From Notolepis coatsorum (taxonomy: Eukaryota > Chordata > Actinopteri > Aulopiformes > Paralepididae): a stretch of DNA of 64,000 nt. The stretch lies in the NCBI GenBank assembly GCA_963971535.1, contig OZ020593.1, positions 17,487,919 through 17,551,918 of the forward strand, written 5' to 3'. Both the position numbers and the translations under genes were made by a program. How positions within the stretch are numbered: position 1 is the first letter of the stretch; every line of letters begins with the position of its first letter. The notes under the pieces were generated by a model that saw nothing but the letters and a program-made list of their open reading frames with translations, was not told the origin of the DNA and did no database searches. Shown piece by piece: positions 11,545 through 23,600 of this stretch.

Positions 11545-12652
11545 CCACACAGCAGACCAGCTGATGACCCAATATCGAGAAAAGAGATGGAAAGAATACA
11601 ACAGTTTGCGAAAAGACACCTCCCTGAACCAGAGCACGCAAACATGAGTGAAGACATCATTAGAGCCATCTGCGAAGTGATCGACAACGGCTCTAAAGAG
11701 ACACCATCCAGCATTACATCGGTGGTATCACTTGCCCTCCACCCAAGTGCAATCCCAGACAGCTTCCAAGGAGATCAGCTGGGTGGCCGACCCGTCGTTC
11801 CGCTGAAATGAGAGAAAAGCAAAGAGCCGACACCTGTATCCGTCAAGTACTACAGCTTGTGGAGTCAGGGGAGAAACCTCCACCGACACTCAGAAAGGAA
11901 ATCCCTGAACTTTACCTTCTAAGAGAGTGGAACCGGTTAGAAGTATTGGACGGAGTCCTGTACCGGAAGAGACAAGAAGGCGCACAGACCCACCATCAAC
12001 TTGTGCTGCCTGAAGACCTGATACCTATGGTCTTAAAGAGCCTTCATGATGACATGGGTGTGGACCGAACCCTAGACCTCGTCCGAAAGCGATTCTATTG
12101 GCCCAAAATGTCAGCTGAAGTAGAAACAAAGATCAGGACCTGCAACCGATGTGTACGGCGTAAAGTTCCACAAGAGAAAGCTGCCCCGTTGGTGAACATC
12201 ACAGCCACACGACCACTCGAGTTGCTGTGCATGGACTTTCTCAGCCTGGAACCAGACTCCAGTAACACAAAAGACATCTTGGTCATTACGGACCACTTTA
12301 CGAAATAGCGATCCCTACCGCAAATCAAAAAGCGCGGACAGTCGCTAAATGCCTGTGGGACCACTTCATTGTCCACTATGGTATCCCGGAGAAGCTCCAC
12401 AGCGACCAAGGTGCGGATTTCCAGTCCCGCACAATTAAAGAGCTGTGTGAGCTAGCCGGCATCAAAAAGATACGAACTACCCCGTACCATCCAAGGGGAA
12501 ACCCAGTTGAACGCTTCAACAGGACCCTGCTTAATATACTGGGCACCCTGGAGAATCAGAAGAAAAGCCATTGGCGAGACTAAGTCAAACCTCTAGTACA
12601 CGCCTACAACTGTACTAAGAACGACACTACTGGATTCACCCCGTATGAACTG
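11545..12652 (+). pseudogene. pol: Ty3/Gypsy integrase zinc finger and core
   Basis: A zinc-binding domain (LKSLHDDMGVDRTLDLVRKR... CNRCVRRK) is followed by the DDE core beginning LLCMDFLSLE (Asp) and LVITDHFTK. A TAG at 12306-12308 interrupts the core. Beyond it, in shifted frames, HSDQGADFQS (second Asp), GIKKIRTTPYHP and NPVERFNRTLL (Glu) are recognisable. There are at least one stop and one frame change, so no functional protein. Confidence 0.88.
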
Positions 12653-13709
12653 ATGTTCGGGCGACAGCCAAGATTGCCTGTGGACATAGCCTTCAACTTA
12701 CCTGTCAACTACCAGCCAGGCTCACACTCGCAGTACGTCCGCAGTCTGAGATCCCACCTTGAAGCAAGTTACAGAGTTACTCAACAACTCGACAAACGAG
12801 TTGTTGAGTCTACCCTGCAGGAAGGTGACAGGGTTCTCGTCAGAAACGTCCGCATCAGAGGCAAGCACAAGCTAGCAGACCGGTGGGAAGCAGATATCTA
12901 CATTGTAGTGAAACAAACTGGAAATGTCCCAGTCTATGTAGTGAGACCTGAAACCAGAGATGGTCCACTACGAACGCTCCACCAAGACCTACTGCTACCT
13001 TGCGGATTCCTTCCTACTACCCCTGTGGAAGATGGACCTACTGTAAAAGACAAACCTAAGCGACCAAGAACTCGACAGAGCCCAAGAGAAGAAAGCTTGA
13101 ATGAATCAGAGGGAGAAGACCCATATGATGACTATCTTGATCTCACTTATCACTATGACTATGGAGGTCTAGTGGTGGAAACACAACCCTTTCCTGTGTC
13201 CACTGTCGAGCAAGACCCCTCAGACGCAGTCATTCTTCCTGAGGGAGCTCCAGGGACAACTGATGACCCGACGACACTGAACAAGACTATCCCATCCGCA
13301 GTGAGACCTACTGAAGGCAGTTTACCTGACCCAGATACAGCGGATCGGGAAAATTACTTACCTGACATGAATCAGGAAGAGAACAACTTACCTGAAAATA
13401 CCTTACCAGTTATGAGTTCAGAGGGGAACAATACTAACATGAATGAACCGGAAACCGAACCAGATGAACAGGAGTGTCCAAGACAATGTGGAAAGAGAAG
13501 AGGAAAGAGATGTCAGAGATGGACAGGAGAATGTCCAAGACGATGTGGAAAAAGAAAAGGAAAGAGATGTCAGAGATGAACACCCAAGAAGGTCGACAAG
13601 ACATAGAGAACCTCCAAAAGTCCTGACTTATCCCCAACTAGGAAACCCACTAGTAACGATAATCCAGTCACTATTCCAGAGTCTAAGCTCAGTAATCACA
13701 GACTTTTAG
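12653..13709 (+). pseudogene. pol: Ty3/Gypsy integrase C-terminal region
   Basis: Starts with MFGRQPRLPVDIAF, then the GPY/F-like module (DRWEADIYIVVKQTGNVPVYVV) and a long acidic, Pro-rich tail. A roughly 50-bp tandem duplication at about 13473-13580 repeats an Arg/Lys/Cys-rich phrase in this frame. The native C-terminus (TRHREPPKVLTYPQLG) is in the frame of 13443-13709, so the duplication or an indel changed the frame. Stop at 13709 in that frame. Confidence 0.8.
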
Positions 13710-13788
13710 ATGACTCCAACTCCCAAGAACCCCATAGGATTGTGATAATGTAGTCCTGGGATAATATGCACAGGGACGTGCATTAGGA

Positions 13789-13801
13789 TAGAAGGGGAGG
13801 A
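13789..13801 (+). promoter_or_regulatory. polypurine tract of the Gypsy element
   Basis: TAGAAGGGGAGGA directly precedes TGTAACCCAGG, the likely LTR start at 13802. Confidence 0.6.
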
Positions 13802-14970
13802 TGTAACCCAGGTTTCAGATTCATAACTATTTAGTCATAGGGACATAAATAGTTAATGCCATTGAATAAGAACATAAATAGTTAATGCTATTATGTAAGA
13901 ACATAAGTAGTTAATATTATTGGGTCATATGTATATTCGTATGAGATTAGCAGCTTTGGCCAAATCCTTTGAATTACAGCACTGCCCTTTAATTTACTTC
14001 ATGACGTGAGAGAGATGTCACGACAGCCACGTTTTGCTTTACGGCGCACGAGTCTTGCAACACGCAGATGAGATTCCAGATTGACGGATAGCCGCAGCTA
14101 AATGTTGCTGGATACCGAGATGAAATACCACCACAAAAACAGTTGTCAAACAGTTATAGAAAATTCCCCCAGTTGCAAACCTGAAGAAGCGTTGCAGTTA
14201 AAGTAGCCTGCGGTTTTGGTGAGTTTCATCAATATTGTGCTGTTCATTTGTCGAATGTGCAAAATGGTTAGCTCCATGCTACAAGCTAATAACATTAAGC
14301 TAATTAACGTAGCCTCATTCTGAGTAATGCTAGCGAAGCTCCAAGGCCAATTTGGTTAAATGAAAACTAGAAAGAAACCATTTCAGAAGTACTTATAATT
14401 GTATTGATATGCTGTACGATAAGAACATGGTCTATATACATTTTGACTGTTTTTGAGAGTTTAATATGGAACGTGAGGAATGTCCCATATGCTAGCGCAC
14501 TTTAGCCTAACTTAGCATGGGACAGACGGACATTCCCACGTGCTGTGATAAGGTAGCCTACTTTAGCTTAGCATAGCTAAAAGTAGCCTGATTGATTATT
14601 CATTCTGAAAGCAATGAAAGGATGATGAAGCGATAAAAGATGGTAAATAGCTTTTTTTTCTGAATGCCTGCTTGACGCAGGCCAGGTTTTTCTAGCACCC
14701 ATTCCACCCTGGGAGCAGTTCCAGGAGTCCCGGCCGACCACCATTCACCACGTGTGCCCACGCGGGACGAGGCAGTGTGCCGGACCGATACAAGATGGCG
14801 AGCCAACCCACTGAACCTCTGATATAGATCAAGGCTAATGCCGGCCTGATTCGAATACCCCTGTTGCTCAACCCCTGTTGCCCCAAGGACTTCCAAGGGC
14901 TTCGACCCTGTTCACCTTTTGTTATTTTGATATTGTATTTTGTATTTGATTTGATTTAATTTGATATATG

Positions 14971-16363
14971 TGTAACTGAGGGGTACAATTCCCTGACTGT
15001 ATTGATAAGTATGGTATCATTAAACCACTACCGCTTTATGTACTTTAACTACTGGCCACACAGTACATGATATAGATATGATGAACACTTTCCCACCTGA
15101 TGAAACCAAGTCCACACAAATGTATCCGTCGAATCTTTAATATATAGCAAAGGGTATATACAACGTTCACGTAATGACATTTATGATTTGAATGCACTTG
15201 TAAGGCAAATGAGTATTCGTAGGCAAATCAACATTGAATGTCCAATCTCTGGTTACGCAGGAAGCAAGTATACAACCTGGTTCTTTAGGGAACTATAGCG
15301 ATGGTACTTAATGATTATAGCTGGATACACTAAAGGGGGTCCCGCTGGTTGTAAGTCAGTAGGGGGGGGGGGTTAGGAGAGCCGCTGGCGATATCCCATC
15401 TGGCCAACGATTTCTTGGGAGAATTCAGAGTGCTGAACACGGTGCCCACAGAACCTTGGTCCACAGATGAATACAGTTGGGCCCTCTTGTAGACGGTAGC
15501 TGCCGGTCCACAACGAAGAGACGTGAGGCGACCTCACTCGGGTTAGAGCGCCGTCTCACCTGGACTCCTCTCGGGGGTAGTTCCAACACTTACCAGTGTT
15601 GGCTGTTATCCATGGCATAATCAAAGCACCCAAAGCAAGTAGATAATCCAAGCCGTGTAGGGCTCGCCGTCGTCCGGGTAAGGTAATCCAATGTGCAGGT
15701 CCACTCGTCCTTGCCCAGAACTCCTCGGATGAAAGCACCACACGTGGTCTGCCCAGCCTGGTTAAGACTCTAGATAACGCGAGGAAAACGATGGGGGTAC
15801 TGCTCACTTTATAACTCTAACCGAACGATGCACCATACATAATAGACTATTATTAACTTAATAGAAATACGTCCCACTCGACGGTATAGTGCCAAACTAT
15901 GACAATTCAACTATTAATCCACACGATGTCTCAATGCCATTCTGAGGCCAAGTTGACCATACTGCACCACACGTGTATCGTGGGTGAGGCTTAACGTCTT
16001 GCCACTAGGTTGGAGGGTAAAACTAAGGGCTAAGGGAAGTTCTACTTTACTTGCGCCATATATATATGCGCTGTGAACAAATAGTACCATTCGTATTTCG
16101 GCAGACGTATTCCTACGCGGAACCGGGGCTAGTAACGACATGTTCGTCGGCACGATTGAACTTGAACCAAGGGGCTTGGCTGCTGGCGCCAAGTTCTTGT
16201 CCAATGAGAGAATGAAACTATTATGGGCTGTTAGTAGACCAAAGGGATATTCAGTGTATATGTACAAGGAATATACAAGGGATATCAAATGATATACAAA
16301 TACTATTAAATATATATCCATAAATAAATATATATATTCGGTTTAATCTGATCCTTCACAACA
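14971..16363 (-). mobile_element. solo BEL/Pao LTR, inverted
   Basis: The reverse complement of the BEL LTR at 8671-10074, with clear divergence. It starts TGTAACTGAGGGG and ends CCTTCACAACA. A 5-bp duplication ATATG flanks it (14966-14970 and 16364-16368). No internal region is present, so it is a solo LTR left by LTR-LTR recombination. It is older than the full BEL element, judging by divergence from the two LTR copies. Confidence 0.92.
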
Positions 16364-16368
16364 ATATG

Positions 16369-16780
16369 GGTACTGATATTCTCCTATAAGAAGGGAGAAT
16401 TAAAGGGTAAATACACCCAGTAAGATACTGGAACCACTGGTAAGATACTTGAACCATTGATATTTCTCCTATAAAGGGAGAATTAAAGGGTAAATACGCC
16501 CAGTAAGATACCTGAACTACTGATGTTCTCTAGTAAAGAGGACGAGTTAAAGGGTCAATGTACCCAATAAGATACTTGAATCCCATTGATGACATATTGA
16601 TTATAGTTGAATCACTGATGGTTCTCCTGTAAAGGAAGATGGTTTAAAGGGTAAATTCACCTAATAAGGTATTTGTATTCCTATAACCTGGAATATTTCT
16701 ATTGGTACTTTGTTTGTTACACCTTCAAAAGGAAGAGTTTAAAGGAGCATTTCACCTAATAAGGTATTTGCATTCCCTGC
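16369..16780 (+). repeat. degenerate tandem array, about 65-75 bp units
   Basis: About five or six diverged copies of a unit with CTCCTATAAAGGGAGAATTAAAGGGTAAAT-type sequence, then CCCAGTAAGATAC and TTGAA. Given its position it may be part of the Gypsy LTR U3. No coding sense. Confidence 0.7.
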
Positions 16781-17542
16781 ACACTTAAAGGTTTAAATTA
16801 ATGTTTAAACATTTACCTATTGAAATGATAAACTGATATAGTGTTTACTAATGATAAACTGATAGAGTTTACTGATGATAAAAGGATACATCCAATATCC
16901 AACCTTGAACCTAGCTTTTAGCTAGAGATAACCTCAGATGTCTGAAACAACCCTAATGTGTTGATCGAATCAACCTAGGACTTGATATCGAACTAACCCT
17001 CCCGAAAGGAGAGGTTACTGAAAGAACCAAAAAGGGATACTTTAAACCACTACTTGTACTTTACATCTGTATGTATTATTACTGTCTAGCTAGCGCGCTT
17101 TTAATTAAAACACCGGTCATTGTTATAGCTCTATATGCACTATTCTTTTAATTGTGCATATTACTCCTCTCCTCATTCGAACCTAGAACTGTGCCCGTGG
17201 CGAACAGCTGTTACTGTTAGTGACACAAGTGCTACACGTCATCTTGCGTCGTCCAGACTCCGTTGACAATCTGCGCATGTGTATGGGGAGTAGGTGCTGG
17301 AAAAGGGACTTGATCTCGGCCGATTTAGTTCTGATCGATTAGGAATGGGTCACGCCGTGTTCAGGAGATTCAGGCACATACAAGTCTACTCGATCATGTC
17401 TCTAGCACCCCTACAGCCGTAGCTGCAACCACTTACATCACGGGCGGCTCTCATCTACATTCATTCATATGCTCCCCCCGCTATCTCCTCCCCGATTTCA
17501 GAATCCAAGAAGTGTTGCGGTGGTCTATTCGCATGCGGTTAG
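16781..17542. other. no gene recognised; probable tail of the Gypsy LTR and flank
   Basis: Mixed AT-rich sequence with repeated AATGATAAACTGATA motifs near 16825-16880. I see no credible coding region or defined element ends. Confidence 0.5.
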
Positions 17543-17767
17543 AGGGATGTCCGATATTATCGGCCTACCGATATTATCGGCCGATATCGGCATTAAAATG
17601 TGATATCGGAAAATATCTGTATCGGTTTTCAATTTTTTTTTTTTTTTACATTTCTATAGAAAAGATCCGATATCGGCATTAAAATGTGATATCGGTTGAT
17701 ATCGGTATCGGAAATTAAGAGTTGGACAATATCGGTATCGGTAAAAAAGCCAATATCGAGCATCCCT
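17543..17767. mobile_element. short MITE with ATATCGG repeats (hAT-like)
   Basis: Ends AGGGATGTCCGATATT and its imperfect inverse ...AATATCGAGCATCCCT. The interior repeats GATATCGGCATTAAAATGTG twice in direct orientation around a T-run. The flanks do not give a clean 8-bp duplication, so superfamily assignment rests on the ends. Confidence 0.6.
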
Positions 17768-18825
17768 AGGTGAGATTCCTTCCTGCATCCGCATCAACGA
17801 CAACCACCAAGTACACAATGAAGACAAATATCGCAGTATCCAATATAACTTTTTATTAATAATTCCCCTAGCAAAATAATTAAAAACATTTTTTAACAAC
17901 TTTTTCATAAAAAAATATACAAAATGGAAACACTTTAACAATGCAAAGTGGCAGTGCTAGTTAAATATTTCCATTTGAAAATGAGAAAAATTACTTATTC
18001 CTTGATATGGAATATACTGTACATTTGTATTTCTTGCTAGGCCAGGGAAAGCCACATCTTTTAGCCCCAAAGGCAGCCTGCTGGTACACGTATACTAACA
18101 AGATAAAGGATGAATACTAAACAATTTTTTTTAAACAATGGTAGCCCCAAAGGCAGCCTGCTGGTACACGTATACTAACAAGATAAAGGATGAATACTAA
18201 ACAATTTTTTTTAAACAATGGATGAAAAACGTGACCTATCAGCCCCACAGAAAAGACTGTAAAGCAAACCATTTGCAACAGCTTTAAAACACTGACGATA
18301 GTGGCTGAACATTCACACTACATATCAGCTGATAACCTCAAACATTGTACTAACAAAGTGCAGGTATTTGGGAGGAGGGGGGGGCACAGTTGCTCTTCAA
18401 AATACCACATTAAATTAATTTTAAGATGATGGTGATGGTGATTATTATATTATTATTAATAAAGGTGCCTTTTATAACATTCAGCCACTAGATGCCGCAC
18501 TAGAGCACCAGCGTGTCATTTATCCAATCAGGTGCATTCCACGTGGGGAAATGGGAAGTAGGGAGGGGATACATGCATGCAACATGTAAACAACAACATT
18601 CATTTTGGACCCACCAACATTTTTTAAACGATAGTCATTAATCAATAATCTTTTTTGGGGGGGGGCTCTGTGGATGTATATATTTTTTAATTGATTACTT
18701 TACACAAAAATTGTATCTATAGCACCTTTATTATTATTATTATTAGTAGTAATAATAATAACAACAATTATAATATAAAAGTACATTAAAAAAAGCTTCT
18801 CCATTTTCTGCATGGCTACAGTATT
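17768..18825. other. intergenic, AT-rich; exact 80-bp tandem duplication at 18062-18221
   Basis: No credible gene. The 80-bp unit starting TAGCCCCAAAGGCAGCC occurs twice with no difference (18062-18141 and 18142-18221). ATT/TTA microsatellite-like tracts lie near 18435-18465 and 18730-18770, and a G-run at 18655-18665. Confidence 0.75.
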
Positions 18826-19297
18826 ATTTTTTTGTATCTACTTTTTTCTCCTCCCTTTTTCTGTATTTTTCTCCCATCCCAATTTAGTCGTTATGCCAAT
18901 TCCCCCCTCCCCTTCCTGGTCGTTGCGCGCATTTGCCCCCCACTTGCCAGTCTAGGGAGCCCTGAAGTCTATCACATGCTTCCTCCGACACATGTGGAGA
19001 CAGCCAGCCGCTTCTTTTCACCCGACAGTGAGGATTCTCACTGGGAGGTGTAACGCGTGGCATCACACTACCCTCCCCAGTTCCCTCCCTCGCTGTGCAG
19101 GTGCCCTGACCGACCTGTAGGAGTCGCTGTTTACAACGACCAGGACCCACCCCACCGGCTTTCCACCCACTGACACTGCCAATTGTGTCAGTATGGACGG
19201 CCGACCAAGCTGGAGGTACCGCTGGCAGTTGGATTCGATCCCACTGTCTCTGCGGTGGTAGACAGACGCTTAGTCCGCTGCGCTACCCGGCCCACCC
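18826..19297 (-). mobile_element. tRNA-derived SINE, family 1
   Basis: Minus-strand SINE. Its tRNA-like head is at the high-coordinate end (reads GGGTAGCGCAGCGGACTAAG, then a B-box-like GGATCGAATCC). A body with CCTACAGGTCGG follows, and the tail contains GGGAGAAAAATACAG. A target duplication GGCTACAGTATT flanks it at 18814-18825 and 19298-19309. It shares the CCTACAGGTCGG core with the SINEs near 32.7, 37.3, 54.5 and 60.9 kb but has a different head. Confidence 0.85.
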
Positions 19298-19309
19298 GGC
19301 TACAGTATT

Positions 19310-20436
19310 TTCATATAGTCTTCTGTCACTTCCTCAAACAGTGACTGGTCCTTCAGTGGCTGAAAGGTTCAACTTGTACATTGTACATCCATATTGTTGA
19401 TGGGGAAAAGGTTAAGTTTCCCTATCAACAATTAACACAGTGAAAGGCAATAAAAATAACCCTGTACAGCATATTACAGGCAGGGAGGCGTAGTAAACAT
19501 AAAAACAACTGGATGAATCGTGGAAGCTGGTGTAAAATTCACAGCTGGAAACCATTCGAGTTTCTTCTGGTGTCGTTTGGCTTTTTGACGGTAGTGGTTT
19601 CCCTTATGACCCAGATGTATAGCTTGATGAAAGGTATGAACTCCATCTTTGCATCTTCAGCAATAGTTCTGTCCTAACGATGAGGGAGCTCACTGGGCTT
19701 AAGAGAGGAAAAGATACATCATGTTTAAAGCCAAATAACTTTAACTGTTTACTATTTAAAATTTTTTTTTTTACCCATGTTTAACATTCATAGCCTATTC
19801 TCAAGATATCTGTAAAAAATTACACATATTTTCGAATTTTAACCACTTAAATTAGTGTTTGTTTGATACCACGTCAGTTTTTATTTATAAACCGCCATAT
19901 TCACCATATATCTATTATTTTTTTCCAATACTTTACAGCATATCAAAACGGGACAAAATACATGTGAATACGAAGCTGCCATTATAAAAAAGAAAGGTAG
20001 ACTATTTCGGTCAGAAATAGCAGTCAGAAATAGCCGAGAGTCTAACGTTAGAGAGGACCGGTTATAACTAATATGTCTAGCGGGGGTACAGTAGACTTAT
20101 TTGCCGCTATATTTCTCAACACAGAGCCCCTCCCATGGCAGAGCGAGCCCTCTCTCGTCTCACCAGTGAGCAGCCGGGAGCAGAGGGGCGTGACCAATCA
20201 CAGTGATCTAGCTGGCTGGTGACACAACTCACACAAGTGAGCAAAGTATATTCGACCTGCATACAAATATTAATTTCTACATTTTATACATAATATTCCA
20301 GCGTTTCAACCAGCTGCACATTATACTCACATTATGTGCTCATTAGAAAAAAGAATGTACGCATATTGGTCTGGACATGGCGAAACGCACGTTTACAACA
20401 TACTGAAGAAAAAAGACAAATAGATTTCTTTATAAT
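19310..20436. other. intergenic 3' of the piggyBac gene
   Basis: AT-rich with no credible coding region. A GC-richer stretch at 20100-20230 and the doubled GTCAGAAATAGC at about 20010-20033 are the only structure noticed. I did not find a piggyBac terminal repeat by eye. Confidence 0.5.
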
Positions 20437-20550
20437 TCATTTTATTTTACATGTGTTACACACTGAATCACTGTGTTCTTTGCACACCGATTTAGTGCAC
20501 AGGTGACAGTGCCTCTCCATTCTGGATTTCTTCCCACGGCAGAGATAACA
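20437..20550 (-). pseudogene. displaced cysteine-rich domain of the piggyBac transposase
   Basis: The called frame of exon 7 ends in a low-complexity Ala/Gln stretch at 20492. One frame over, the same DNA and what follows reads CYLC, then CHLC, VCKEHSDSVCNTC and a stop at 20437. That is the spacing of a piggyBac C-terminal zinc-binding domain (Cys-x2-Cys, Cys-x2-Cys, Cys-x2-His, Cys-x2-Cys). A one-base indel between the catalytic core and the GCA repeats at about 20552-20570 would explain it. The frame has a stop upstream near 20620, so the shift must lie between them. Confidence 0.75.
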
Positions 20551-22908
20551 CTGCTGCTGCTGCGGGTGCTGCTTGTTGCCGGGCGGCGGTGTGCCTGGCA
20601 TCCTGTACAATGCCAGCAGCGCTTAGCGCGCGGGGCAACCTCTCTCGGATTGCCACCAGCGGCATGACGAGCTTGGTTGCCATTTCATCTATGAAGAGCC
20701 TCCTCCTGTACTTGACCCCGACGTTCCAGCCTGGCTCTATGGCCAGCCACAACACCAAGGCGTTGTAGAGGGACACGTCCAGCATGTTCGCGAAGAACTT
20801 CATCGGCCAGCGACGCGTCCCCCTACGGCAGCTGTATGTCCCCACAAGCTGAAATAAAAAATAGAAACCAAATAAGATACAAACGCAATAAAAACGCAAA
20901 AAAAAAAAAATCTCCTCCCTAATTTTCACATCATATATCGATAAATAAAGAGAATAATTACACCAGACATGCACTATAAAACAATACATACCTTGTCCAG
21001 GTTGTCCACCGCCCCCTTGCAGTGGTTATAATCCAGTATGACCTGGGGCTTCTTGTGCTCCTCCAGGGACACCTGTTTAGAAAGGACTTTTATTAGTTTT
21101 TATGCATCATGTTGTTCTGCTGTGTTCTTTTTTTATATACATCTATTTATATTGTATTATTCTGTGGCACTCTGAGATTATCAGGAATGTAGGGTGCGTT
21201 ACAAATTCAATATATTATTACCTCCTCCTCCCGGTGCTTTGTGCTCAACATCAGCACATTCCTCCCCTTCTTCGCCACATAGCTCACGGACGTGGTGTTG
21301 GCCGTGAAACAGAAGCGGGAGTCCAGCACTGGCCTGTTCTTGATTGTGCGCAGCTTGGGTGGCATCTCGGTCCTGTTACTTTTTACGGTGCCCACCAATG
21401 CCATCTTGCGCTTTAGGAGCTCCATGGCCAGCTCATGTGTTGTAAAAAAGTTGTCTGTGGTGATGGTGTGGCCTGGACCCAGGCCAACCGTTAGGTCATT
21501 CACCACACGTTTCCCCTGCTTCTTTTCAGGTGGAGCATCTGGGCGCGGTTTCCCCAGGTATGGCTGCATGCACCAGGCATATGTGGTGTCAACATCACAT
21601 AGGACCCAGAACTGGGGAAGGTGCAGAAAGACATTTCATTAGCGACTCAGTGTGTGTGTGTGTGCGTGCGTGTGTGTGTGGCCATCTCGCGTGTGTGCAT
21701 GCATGACAAATAAAATACTTCTAGTCAAACCAATTATTATTATTACCTTCAGCCCATACTTGGCCGGCTTGTTGGGCATGAACTGCCTGAATGGGCAGCG
21801 TCCCTTGAAGGCAACCAGCTGCTCGTCCACACAGACGTCCTGCCCCGGGTTGTAAGCCAGGGGGAGCCGTTCCACCCACTTGTCCCACACCTCGCGGATA
21901 GGTGCCATCTATATAGTCAAACAAGATAAAAATTAGATGAGGCCAATACAATTAGTCTCACATCATACATAAATAAATGCACAGATTAGCAACACGAGGC
22001 ATGAAATAATAAATACCTTATCGGGATCACCCGTAGGTCGTTGACGACGCGCCTGATCCCTGGTCGTCCGGTCGTCGTAACGGATGGCACGAGTCAGTTG
22101 GCCGAACCTCTTCTCGGACATGGTGGCCCGGAATATGGGCCGGCCGATGCGCTCGCTCCACAGACTCCGTGTGGCTTCGCCCCGGGAGCGGAACACACCG
22201 GCCAGCAACAGTAGCCCAATGAAGGCCTTGACCTCCACCAGATCAGTGTCCCTCCACTGGCCATACGCACGGCGCCCTACAAAATATATGCAAGAGATTT
22301 ATTTATTTATTATCACATATACAGGTGACATGATTATTTACAATAAAAGTAATTACAAATTACTAAAATGAAATAACTAACCGTGGAGGTTGGTCGCGTC
22401 CACGACCATCAGACATATTTCATCAGTGATGAAAAATGTGAACGAGTCCAACATCTCACCGATACGAGCGATGGCGTACCTAAAATGAAAATAAAATAAA
22501 AATAGAATTACTTACTTGTCCTATTTACCTATTATCATATACACTGTATAGCACTCAACACTTTCGTACAGCTAAATGACCAAATTTATACCTCGTAATC
22601 CCGGGCCGAACTACGGCTGTCGGCAGGTAGCGGAGTGTCAGGTCACTGACAGGCGACCACACCAAGCCGCTGCGGGCAATCCAGCCCGGATCACCGGCAC
22701 CAACCACGGCGGCATCACCGCTGTCCTCCGCCTCCTCGTCCTCGTCCTCCTCCTCGACCTCGTCCGGACCAGGGACCCAGTCGGCATCATCCACTTCCGA
22801 ATCACAGTCACTGCTAGAAGCGGGACCTTCCTCTCCGAGTCCGAGCGAGTCGAACAAAGCGAGGGCTTGGGTCGCGTTCATAGTCAATGGACTGGTCAGG
22901 GAGTACAC
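20492..22908 (-). CDS. piggyBac transposase, seven exons, nearly intact
   Basis: DNA cut-and-paste transposase of the piggyBac (DDE_Tnp_1_7) type, or a host gene derived from one. Exons in transcript order: 22592-22908, 22382-22479, 22017-22276, 21747-21908, 21222-21611, 20992-21072, 20492-20848. Every intron is GT...AG, 105-149 bp, and phases agree, giving 1665 bp (554 codons plus stop) with no internal stop. Domains: acidic N-terminus (about residues 20-70), then the catalytic core. The three expected Asp are in VDEQLVAFKGR, TTDNFF and the exon 6 AVDNLDK. LVGTYSCRRGTRRWPMKFF follows in exon 7. The start may be 22908 or the Met at 22881. The Cys-rich C-terminal domain is out of frame (see 20437-20550). 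Intron 4 has a TG microsatellite. Confidence 0.88.
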
Positions 22909-23600
22909 TACTGACTATGTGAATGAATTACGTGAATGAACGAATGTGTGAAATATGAATGAATGAATGTGTGAATGTGAATGAGCTAAATCAATGCTAA
23001 ATGCTACAGGTAAATGGCTAAAGGTAATCTATGACTTGTCTGGGCTTGGATGAATGAGTAGTGACCCCGTTATTCTGACAGAGTAGACTTTTTATGTGAT
23101 TATTCCCTTCATCAGGCCGATCAGGTGCACCTGCGGTAAACAACGGGCACCCTCCCCGAACAATTGCTTTCAACAGTCGCACCTGCGTAAACAACCACTG
23201 CCTCCCGCGAATATTGTTTTGGCCCACTTTGCCGTACATGATTGAAGCTTCTGTGCATGACCTGGAGCTCACACACACGACCCCCCCCCCCCCCCCCCCC
23301 AATATTGTTTTGGCCCACTTCAGGGGAACGTGTTTGAAAGTGACCCCTGTCTGTCCCCATGCTGCTCTTTCATCTGCACACACACACACCCACACACCGG
23401 AGCAGTAGACTGTGGCTGCAGCAGCAGCCAGCAGCCACTTTCCCCGGCCTCTTGCATGGTTAGTGGCCGGTGGTCTGCAGTGTTATTACGCCACCTTGTG
23501 TTCGAAATCGGCATCATGGGTCTTTGATTGATGGATTGGTCGAAAGCTTGCTCACTGGCTGTGTTGTACAACACTGCATTTTATATTTATATCGAGAATT
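22909..23600. other. upstream region of the piggyBac gene; repeats, no gene
   Basis: GAATGAATGTGTGAA-like short repeats at 22918-22985. AATATTGTTTTGGCCCACTT occurs twice (near 23212 and 23301) on either side of a C-run (23281-23300). A CA microsatellite lies at 23380-23397. No coding region was recognised. Confidence 0.6.

Larger units (their letters stand above)
13802..17000 (+). repeat. 3' LTR region of the Gypsy element, interrupted (right end uncertain)
   Basis: Starts TGTAACCCAGG after the polypurine tract. Short repeats with CATAAATAGTTAATG occur at 13845-13915. The LTR is interrupted by the solo BEL LTR at 14971-16363 and appears to continue into the repeat array at 16369-16780. No second LTR is in the window for comparison, so the end near 17 kb is a guess. 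Confidence 0.45.

Noticed and set aside
17543..17767. ATATCGG-rich palindromic repeats as a regulatory operator cluster
   Set aside because: The unit lies within inverted terminal ends and looks like a MITE interior.
21292..21642. Plus-strand frame of 116 codons over the piggyBac gene
   Set aside because: Antisense shadow of exon 5, which fits the transposase family on the minus strand.
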